Source: Youngiibacter multivorans (GTDB taxonomy: Bacteria; Bacillota; Clostridia; Clostridiales; Clostridiaceae). Taken from it: DNA of 43,933 nt. Under the pieces are notes generated by a model that had not been told where the DNA came from, did not search any database, and saw nothing but the letters and a program-made list of their open reading frames with translations. Shown here in pieces: positions 38,247-43,933 of the stretch. How positions within the stretch are numbered: position 1 is the first letter of the stretch; every line of letters begins with the position of its first letter. A program made the position numbers and the translations under genes. The stretch is taken from the NCBI RefSeq assembly GCF_017873395.1, contig NZ_JAGGKC010000032.1:1-43933 (forward strand). The letters are read 5' to 3'.

Positions 38247-40475
38247 TTGTTCAAAGAATGGGAAGGTTTTGTTGCCGGAGATTGGCAGAACGAAATCAAT
38301 GTCAGAGATTTCATACAGAAGAACTACACAGTATATGAGGGTGACGACAAGTTCCTCGCAGGACCGACTGAGAACACAAAGAAGGTCTGGGAAATATCCT
38401 CGAAGCTCATAGTCAAGGAAATAAAGGAAGGAATACTTGGTGTAGATACAGACAAGGTTTCCGGAATTAACAATTTTGAAGCAGGCTACATTGACAAGGA
38501 CCATGAAAGTATAGTTGGACTTCAGACCGATGCACCGCTGAAGAGAATGATGAATCCTTACGGTGGATACAGGATGGTTGAACAGTCCCTTGAAGCATAC
38601 GGCTACGAGGTAAACCCGGATGTAGCGAAGTACTTCCCTGCATTCAGGAAGACTCACAACCAGGGCGTATTCCATGCATACAGTGATGAGACAAAGGCAG
38701 CGAGATCCTCAGGACTTCTGACCGGACTCCCTGATGCATATGGAAGGGGAAGAATAATAGGTGACTACAGAAGGATAGCTCTCTATGGTATAGACAAGCT
38801 GATAGCTGAGAAGAAGAAGGACCTGAAGAATGCCAGAGGCGCAATGCTCGATGACCTTATAAGGCAGAGAGAAGAGCTGAATGAGCAGATCATCGCACTT
38901 GGAGACATCAAGGCAATGGCAGCGAAGTACGGCTGTGACATATCAGTTCCTGCAAAGAACGCCAAGGAAGCTGTACAGTGGCTCTATTTCGGATATCTTG
39001 CAGCTGTCAAGGAAAATAACGGCGCTGCAATGTCTCTCGGAAGAACAAGCACGTTCCTTGATGTTTACCTGGAGAAAGACCTGAAGGATGGCGTGATAAC
39101 TGAAGCTGAAGCTCAGGAGTACATAGACCAGTTCGTAATAAAGCTCAGACTTGTCAGGCACCTCAGGACCCCTGAGTACAATGACCTGTTTGCCGGAGAC
39201 CCAACATGGGTAACTGAGTCAATAGGAGGAGTAGGAATAGACGGAAGGCCTCTTGTTACAAAGTCTTCATTCAGGTTCCTGCACACACTCATCAACCTGG
39301 GAACTTCACCTGAGCCAAACATGACAGTTCTCTGGTCACAGGACCTCCCAGAAAACTTCAAGAAGTACTGTGCAGACATGTCGATAAAGACTGATTCAAT
39401 TCAGTATGAGAATGATGACATAATGAGACCCGGATATGGCGACGACTATGCGATAGCGTGCTGCGTATCTGCGATGACAGTTGGAAAGCAGATGCAGTTC
39501 TTCGGTGCAAGGTGCAACCTTGCGAAGTCCCTTCTATATGCTATAAACGGCGGAGTGGATGAAAAGACCGGAAAGACTGTAATCAAGGGACTTGAACCGA
39601 TAAAGGGCGACGAGCTCGATTACGAGACAGTTGCTGAAAAGTTCAACACAGTACTTGAGTATGTTGCAGACCTGTATGTCAACACAATGAATATAATCCA
39701 CTATATGCATGACAAGTATGCGTATGAGGCAGGACAGCTTGCCCTTCATGATACTGACGTACAGAGACTGATGGCATTCGGAGTGGCAGGATTGTCTGTT
39801 GCGGCGGATTCACTGTCTGCTATCAAGTACGCTAAGGTAAAGGCAATAAGGAACGAGGGCGGACTTGCTACTGACTTTGAAATCGAAGGATCATTCCCTA
39901 AGTTCGGAAACGACGACGACAGGGTTGATGATATAGCGGTAGCTCTTACTGAGAAGTTCTCAAGCGAGCTCAAGAAGCACCCGACCTACAGGAATGCAAA
40001 GCATACTCTCTCAGTCCTGACAATCACTTCAAACGTGGTTTATGGAAAGAAGACAGGCTCGACACCTGATGGAAGAAAGGCTGGAGAAGCACTTGCACCA
40101 GGAGCTAACCCAATGCACGGCAGAGACCTCGAGGGTGCGCTTGCATCACTCAACTCTGTTGCAAAAATACCTTATGTAGGCAACTGCGAGGATGGAGTAT
40201 CCAATACATTCTCTATCGTTCCAGATGCGCTTGGAAAGACCGAACTCGAAAGAGTCAACAACCTTGCATCAGTGCTTGACGGATATTTTGCACAGAAGGC
40301 TCATCACCTGAACGTAAATGTCCTTAACAGGGCGAAGCTTGAGGATGCTATGGAGCATCCTGAAAAGTACCCTACACTGACAATCAGGGTATCAGGTTAT
40401 GCGGTTAACTTCAACAGGCTTTCAAGAGAGCAGCAGATGGAAGTAATTTCAAGGACATTCCACGAAAAGATGTAG
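38247..40475 (+). CDS. pflB: Formate acetyltransferase (pyruvate formate-lyase)
   Basis: 742-aa glycyl-radical enzyme converting pyruvate and CoA to acetyl-CoA and formate. The active-site Cys pair is in AIACCVSAMTVGKQ. The C-terminal glycyl-radical motif is TIRVSGYAVNF; GSTPDGRKAGE is also conserved. Start is TTG at 38247, 6 nt after AGGAGG. The in-frame ATG at 38214 precedes that site and adds residues unrelated to the family. Strictly anaerobic; activated by the pflA product 100 nt downstream. The pyruvate made by the oxaloacetate decarboxylase elsewhere in the window is a possible substrate. Confidence 0.97.
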   Translation: MFKEWEGFVAGDWQNEINVRDFIQKNYTVYEGDDKFLAGPTENTKKVWEISSKLIVKEIKEGILGVDTDKVSGINNFEAGYIDKDHESIVGLQTDAPLKRMMNPYGGYRMVEQSLEAYGYEVNPDVAKYFPAFRKTHNQGVFHAYSDETKAARSSGLLTGLPDAYGRGRIIGDYRRIALYGIDKLIAEKKKDLKNARGAMLDDLIRQREELNEQIIALGDIKAMAAKYGCDISVPAKNAKEAVQWLYFGYLAAVKENNGAAMSLGRTSTFLDVYLEKDLKDGVITEAEAQEYIDQFVIKLRLVRHLRTPEYNDLFAGDPTWVTESIGGVGIDGRPLVTKSSFRFLHTLINLGTSPEPNMTVLWSQDLPENFKKYCADMSIKTDSIQYENDDIMRPGYGDDYAIACCVSAMTVGKQMQFFGARCNLAKSLLYAINGGVDEKTGKTVIKGLEPIKGDELDYETVAEKFNTVLEYVADLYVNTMNIIHYMHDKYAYEAGQLALHDTDVQRLMAFGVAGLSVAADSLSAIKYAKVKAIRNEGGLATDFEIEGSFPKFGNDDDRVDDIAVALTEKFSSELKKHPTYRNAKHTLSVLTITSNVVYGKKTGSTPDGRKAGEALAPGANPMHGRDLEGALASLNSVAKIPYVGNCEDGVSNTFSIVPDALGKTELERVNNLASVLDGYFAQKAHHLNVNVLNRAKLEDAMEHPEKYPTLTIRVSGYAVNFNRLSREQQMEVISRTFHEKM

Positions 40476-40489
40476 ATAGAAACATTGAA

Positions 40490-40512
40490 AAGGGCTCCTT
40501 TATGGGGTCCTT
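40490..40512 (+). terminator. Weak hairpin between pflB and pflA
   Basis: AAGGGCTCC (40490-40498) pairs with GGGGTCCTT (40504-40512) with two G-T pairs; a CCCCCTTT tail follows. It may lower pflA expression relative to pflB, as the activase is needed in small amounts. Confidence 0.5.
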
Positions 40513-40577
40513 CCCCCTTTCTATGAGTATTATTTTGTTGTATGATGTACAGATAATGATTTATTGAGGTGAGGCAT

Positions 40578-41318
40578 ATGAAGGGCAGGATACATTCGAT
40601 GGAGAGCATGGGTCTTGTGGACGGACCGGGAATAAGGGTTGTAGTGTTCCTGCAGGGCTGCAAGCTGAGATGTCTGTATTGCCATAACCCGGATACTTGG
40701 CTTATGGGAGGCGGAGAACTCATTGAGGCTGCCGACCTGGTTAAAAAGATAAAGAGATTCAAGCCTTATTTCGAGAAATCAGGTGGAGGAGTCACATTTT
40801 CAGGCGGAGAGCCGCTGATGCAGCCGGAATTTCTCCTGGAATGTCTAAAGCTTTGCAGGCAGGAGGGCATCCATACTGTGATAGACACTGCAGGCTACGG
40901 CTTCGGAGAATACTCAGAGATACTTGAAAATACAGATATGGTTCTGTTCGACATGAAGCACATCGACCCTGAAAACTATATGCTTCTTACAGGGAGAACC
41001 GGAAGCACATCACTTAGGTTCCTTGATGCGGTCCAGGAGGCTGGGGTAAAGATGTGGATAAGACATGTTGTAGTCCCGGGAATAACAGACGGAGAGGATC
41101 ATATAAGACGCCTGGCTGATAAGCTTAAGCCGATCAAGGGCGTGATAAAGGTTGAGCTTCTGCCGTATCATACGCTTGGTCAGAACAAGTACGAGGAGAT
41201 GCACATCAAGTACAAGCTTGACGGAGTTGAACCGATGGACAAGGAACAGTGCAACCATCTGACCGAGATCCTGTTTGAGGAGCTGGGAGAGGATTACTAT
41301 CTCGAATCCAACAAATGA
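40578..41318 (+). CDS. pflA: Pyruvate formate-lyase activating enzyme
   Basis: 246-aa radical-SAM enzyme that installs the glycyl radical on PflB. The [4Fe-4S] motif C-x3-C-x2-C is in GCKLRCLYCHNP near the N-terminus, preceded by VDGPGIRVVVFLQ. GGGVTFSGGEPLMQPEF (SAM contact) and the later PYHTLGQNKYE are typical. ATG 40578 follows GAGGTGAGG; GTG 40569 lies within that site. The gene order pflB-pflA is standard. Confidence 0.96.
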   Translation: MKGRIHSMESMGLVDGPGIRVVVFLQGCKLRCLYCHNPDTWLMGGGELIEAADLVKKIKRFKPYFEKSGGGVTFSGGEPLMQPEFLLECLKLCRQEGIHTVIDTAGYGFGEYSEILENTDMVLFDMKHIDPENYMLLTGRTGSTSLRFLDAVQEAGVKMWIRHVVVPGITDGEDHIRRLADKLKPIKGVIKVELLPYHTLGQNKYEEMHIKYKLDGVEPMDKEQCNHLTEILFEELGEDYYLESNK

Positions 41319-41361
41319 TCCTATGGAATGACTGAAAAGTGAGTGATTAGGGTATAAAGCA

Positions 41362-41387
41362 AATGCCCCGGCATACGCCGGGGCATT
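41362..41387. terminator. Bidirectional terminator between pflA and rubredoxin gene
   Basis: AATGCCCCGGC-ATAC-GCCGGGGCATT, an 11-bp perfect stem, with T-rich sequence on the plus side (ACATTTTC) and A/T-rich sequence on the other. Confidence 0.85.
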
Positions 41388-41394
41388 ACATTTT

Positions 41395-41556
41395 CTATGC
41401 CTCTTCCTCGAACTGGTCCTTGCCTACTCCGCAAAGCGGGCAAACCCAATCTGCTGGTAGATCGTCGAAGCTTGTTCCTGGAGCAACTCCGTTTTCCTCG
41501 TCACCTACTGCAGGATCATATACATATCCGCAAACTGTACAAACATAGCTCTTCAT
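41395..41556 (-). CDS. Rubredoxin
   Basis: 53-aa one-iron electron carrier. Two Cys-x2-Cys knuckles (YVCTVCGYVYDP near the start, WVCPLCGVGKD near the end) hold the Fe; the middle GVAPGTSFDDLPADWVCP is the typical rubredoxin sequence. In anaerobes it passes electrons to oxygen- and peroxide-removing enzymes or other partners. The ATG follows GGGAGGG by 6-7 nt. Monocistronic, convergent with pflA, divergent from the MATE gene. Confidence 0.96.
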   Translation of the reverse strand: MKSYVCTVCGYVYDPAVGDEENGVAPGTSFDDLPADWVCPLCGVGKDQFEEEA

Positions 41557-41620
41557 TCCATATCCCTCCCTTTTAAAAGTAGCGTGTTGATATTGATTGA
41601 AGAATCAACAACTCATATAG

Positions 41621-41650
41621 ATTATAGAGTACTTATAGACGTATTTTCAA
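41621..41650 (-). promoter_or_regulatory. Rubredoxin promoter
   Basis: On the minus strand TTGAAA (41650-41645), 18-bp spacer, TATAAT (41626-41621). The leader of about 60 nt contains a GTTGAT/ATCAAC inverted repeat. Confidence 0.75.
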
Positions 41651-41683
41651 TAGCTTGGATGTTGTTTAACACTTTATTCTTAT

Positions 41684-41712
41684 TTGAATGTTATTTGCAG
41701 GTAATCTATAAT
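41684..41712 (+). promoter_or_regulatory. Promoter of the MATE gene
   Basis: TTGAAT (41684-41689), 17-bp spacer, TATAAT (41707-41712), about 20 bp before the ATG. Confidence 0.8.
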
Positions 41713-41732
41713 AGACAACGCGGGGTGATTTC

Positions 41733-43100
41733 ATGATTGATACGATATTCGGAAAGCCTGGAGATGAAAAGAGGACCTTCTACAAGGGTCTTATGACAAT
41801 TGCCATTCCAGTGGTAATACAGAATCTCCTGAGCTCTTCACTCAATATGGTTGACAACCTGATGATAGGAAGGCTTGGAGAAAATTCCATAGCTGCTGTC
41901 GGACTTGCCAACCAGGTTTTTTTCATATACAGTCTCATAATCTTCGGGCTTTCAAGCGGAGCCTCGATATTCTATGCACAGCATCATGGAAGCAAGGATT
42001 ATTCAAGCCTTAGAAGATTCCTTGGAATGGCAAGTGCCATCGCATTGTCTGCAGCCATGGTATTTACTGCTGCTGCTGTCATTTTTCCGGGTGCGCTTCT
42101 AAGGATATTCACGACAGAGCCTGATGTCATTGCAGACGGTACGGCATACCTGAGGATAGTAGGTCTGAGCTATGCTCTCAACAGCCTTTCGTTCTCGCTT
42201 GTCTTTGCGCTTAGGGCGACAAACCAGGCGATGGTGCCTATGGCAGCAAGCTCAGTTGCCCTGGCTACCAACACAGTCCTTAATTACATACTTATCAACG
42301 GACATTTGGGATTTCCCGCACTCGGAGTATCAGGAGCAGCCATTGCGACTGTAATTGCCAGGGTGATTGAATTCGTTATCCTGATAAGGGCGGTTTATGG
42401 CAGGGACAATGTACTGAAGGCAAAGCTTTCAGAGCTCTTATCGTTCACAAAGGCAGACATGTCAAAGTTCTTCAAGGTCGCATCCCCGGTAATCATCAAC
42501 GAATCCATGTGGGCTGCAGGAATTGTAATGTATAATTTTTCATACTCTAAGATAGGTGTTGATGCGTTCGCATCTGTCCAGATAACAAATGTTGTCAGTC
42601 AGCTATTCTACGTATTCGCCTTCGGAGTCTGCAATGCAGCATCAATAATGATCGGCAACAGGATAGGAGAGGAAAGATACGACCTGGTCAAGGATTACTC
42701 AAGACGGATAATGAGGCTAACACTCTTTCTGGGGCTATCGACATCAGGACTCATGCTTCTGCTGAAGGGACCCATCCTGTCGCTTTACAGCGTAGCTCCT
42801 GATACACTTGCCAATACAGGTGTCCTGCTGACTATTGTTGCAGCAATAATTCCGGTTAGGATATTCAATGTGCTGTTTGTGGTAGGGTTCTTCAGGGGCG
42901 GAGGGGACACCAGGTTTGCCATGGGAGCTGAGCTTATAAGCCTTTGGATCGTAGGGGTACCTGCAGTGGCAGCTGCCGCACTTATTTTCAGGCTGCCTGT
43001 AACCGTGGCATACTCGCTGTCGATAGCAGAGGACCTGGTTAAGTTCGCACTTTGCTACCCGAGATACCGTTCAGGAAACTGGTTCAGGCGGGTAATATGA
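41733..43100 (+). CDS. MATE-family efflux transporter
   Basis: 455-aa inner-membrane protein with about 12 hydrophobic spans in two halves. N-terminal blocks LMTIAIPVVIQNLLSSSLNM and VDNLMIGRLGENSIAAVGLANQ are typical of MATE (NorM/DinF-like) cation-coupled multidrug exporters; the second half repeats the pattern (VASPVIINESMWAAGIVMYN). Substrate cannot be inferred. GGGGTGA lies before the ATG. Own promoter; the IS element begins 65 bp downstream. Confidence 0.92.
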   Translation: MIDTIFGKPGDEKRTFYKGLMTIAIPVVIQNLLSSSLNMVDNLMIGRLGENSIAAVGLANQVFFIYSLIIFGLSSGASIFYAQHHGSKDYSSLRRFLGMASAIALSAAMVFTAAAVIFPGALLRIFTTEPDVIADGTAYLRIVGLSYALNSLSFSLVFALRATNQAMVPMAASSVALATNTVLNYILINGHLGFPALGVSGAAIATVIARVIEFVILIRAVYGRDNVLKAKLSELLSFTKADMSKFFKVASPVIINESMWAAGIVMYNFSYSKIGVDAFASVQITNVVSQLFYVFAFGVCNAASIMIGNRIGEERYDLVKDYSRRIMRLTLFLGLSTSGLMLLLKGPILSLYSVAPDTLANTGVLLTIVAAIIPVRIFNVLFVVGFFRGGGDTRFAMGAELISLWIVGVPAVAAAALIFRLPVTVAYSLSIAEDLVKFALCYPRYRSGNWFRRVI

Positions 43101-43170
43101 CATTTTCAATGGCACTGAATTTCTCAAATTGGAAATAATCGATGAAGAAGGACCGGATCATTTATGATAT

Positions 43171-43225
43171 GCTCCCTTTATGAGAGACAGTGAAAAAGAA
43201 AACCACTGTTAATCATGAAGGGAGC
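43171..43225 (+). promoter_or_regulatory. Hairpin enclosing the orfA ribosome site
   Basis: GCTCCCTTTATGA (43171-43183) pairs with TCATGAAGGGAGC (43213-43225, one G-T pair). An inner CAGTG/CACTG helix (43188-43192 with 43204-43208) extends it. The AAGGGAG ribosome site of orfA lies in the 3' arm, so transcripts entering from outside would fold and hide it. Confidence 0.7.
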
Positions 43226-43232
43226 TTTTATT

Positions 43233-43922
43233 ATGTCTCATAGGACAAAGGGATCTCCAGAAGAGAAGGTAGCTTTAATACAGAGATACCTGAAGGGGGA
43301 AATATCTGCAGCAATGGCTTCCGAGGTGGCAGGAGTAAATCGGGAGTCGTTTAGAGAATGGATCCGTCTATATAAACAAGAAGGTCTTAGCGGATTGCTC
43401 AACACAGGGAAGAACCGTGAATATAGTCCAGAACTGAAAAGAGACGCTGTGGAAGCTTATCTTTCAGGGGAAGGTAGCTATTACTCAATCTGCTTAAAAT
43501 TCAAAATTCGTTCAAAACATCAACTACGTAATTGGATAAGGTTGTATAATAGCGGCAAGAATCTCAAAAATATGAGTGGAGGAAGCCGCATGAAGAGTTC
43601 ACGGAAAACTACCCTGGAAGAGCGTGTTCAGATAGTCAAGGATTGTATTGAATCCGGATACGACTATGGATCAATTGCAAAGAAGTACAATGTCGGATAT
43701 CAGCAGGTCTATACTTGGGTTAAGAAATATGCCGAGAAGGGCGATTCCGGCCTTAAGGACCTGAGAGGACGCCGTAAAAAGGACCAGGAGGCTCGAACTC
43801 CTGAAGAAGAAGCTAAGATAACAATAGCAAAGCTGGAGCATGAAAACTACATGTTGAGGATGGAACGAGACCTGCTAAAAAAATTGGAGGAATTGGAGAG
43901 GAGGGATGCCTTTCGCAAGTAA
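43233..43922 (+). CDS. IS3-family transposase OrfA with two helix-turn-helix regions
   Basis: 229 aa from ATG 43233 (7 nt after AAGGGAG). Two helix-turn-helix units are seen: residues about 8-55 (PEEKVALIQRYLKG...AGVNRESFREWIRLYKQEG) and about 125-170 (LEERVQIVKDCIESGYDYGSIAKKYNVGYQQVYTWVKKY). A leucine-zipper-like C-terminal helix (ITIAKLEHENYMLRMERDLLKKLEELERR) follows. These bind the IS ends and form OrfA/OrfAB dimers. The catalytic DDE part (OrfB) would follow in another frame beyond the window. Confidence 0.9.
   Translation: MSHRTKGSPEEKVALIQRYLKGEISAAMASEVAGVNRESFREWIRLYKQEGLSGLLNTGKNREYSPELKRDAVEAYLSGEGSYYSICLKFKIRSKHQLRNWIRLYNSGKNLKNMSGGSRMKSSRKTTLEERVQIVKDCIESGYDYGSIAKKYNVGYQQVYTWVKKYAEKGDSGLKDLRGRRKKDQEARTPEEEAKITIAKLEHENYMLRMERDLLKKLEELERRDAFRK
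43877..43883 (+). other. Possible -1 frameshift site in orfA
   Basis: The heptamer A-AAA-AAA is in the slippery phase (CTA AAA AAA TTG), 39 nt before the orfA stop. The -1 frame is open from here to the window end, allowing an OrfAB fusion as in other IS3 elements. The +1-frame ATG at 43906, preceded by GGAGAGGAGG, is also open and could be a separate orfB start. Confidence 0.5.
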
Positions 43923-43933
43923 GGCAAGGGAAA

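Larger units (their letters stand above)
43165..43933 (+). mobile_element. Left end of an IS3-family insertion sequence (truncated by window)
   Basis: The element appears to start near TGATATGCTCCCTTT (43165), which has the form of terminal repeats in Clostridial IS3-family (IS150-like) elements. It continues through orfA into the start of orfB at the window edge. The right end and target duplication are outside. Confidence 0.7.

Overview
The window looks like chromosomal DNA of an anaerobic Bacillota bacterium, most likely class Clostridia. The reasons are Gram-positive gene families and order (veg-ispE, DUF1934-pyrG, rho-rpmE-tdk-prmC-prfA-tsaC-rpiB-upp-wecB), a SAM-I riboswitch on metK, strong AGGAGG ribosome sites, many intrinsic terminators, and oxygen-sensitive enzymes (pyruvate formate-lyase and its activase, class I Fe-S dehydratase, rubredoxin). 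No species can be named from the sequence alone.

Layout. 1-145: tail of a group II intron (domains V and VI). 256-4996: veg, ispE, a convergent glycolipid glycosyltransferase, a DUF1934 gene and pyrG. 5125-12616 (minus strand): a tartrate-fermentation locus. It holds an AraC-type regulator, a DASS/SLC13 transporter, L(+)-tartrate dehydratase TtdA/TtdB and a four-subunit sodium-pumping oxaloacetate decarboxylase. Together these would take tartrate to oxaloacetate to pyruvate + CO2 while building a sodium gradient. 12642-22112: rho, rpmE (minus strand) and a long housekeeping run (tdk, DUF1385, prmC, prfA, tsaC/sua5, ywlE-type phosphatase, rpiB, upp, wecB). 22184-25885: two nearly identical tRNA-Tyr genes bracketing a vitamin B6 cassette (pdxR-type regulator divergent from pdxST). 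25906-30302: SAM riboswitch and metK, a DUF4153 membrane protein and nagA. 30488-34689: recD2, a degenerate ComFA-like protein, comFC and a HIT protein.

35026-37836 is the least explained part. A free-standing pseudo-receiver precedes a 657-residue protein that joins a second pseudo-receiver, a 52-residue tandem repeat, one membrane segment and a signal-peptidase-like domain whose catalytic serine is alanine. Directly downstream is a separate structured RNA gene of about 230 nt with its own promoter and terminator (raiA RNA is my best guess at class).

38157-43100: pflB-pflA, a rubredoxin gene and a MATE exporter. 43165 to the end: left end of an IS3-family insertion sequence, cut by the window edge.

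Translation starts were chosen by ribosome-site position. Several genes appear to start with TTG or GTG (pflB, rpmE, nagA, araC-type regulator, probably rho, HIT gene, comFC).
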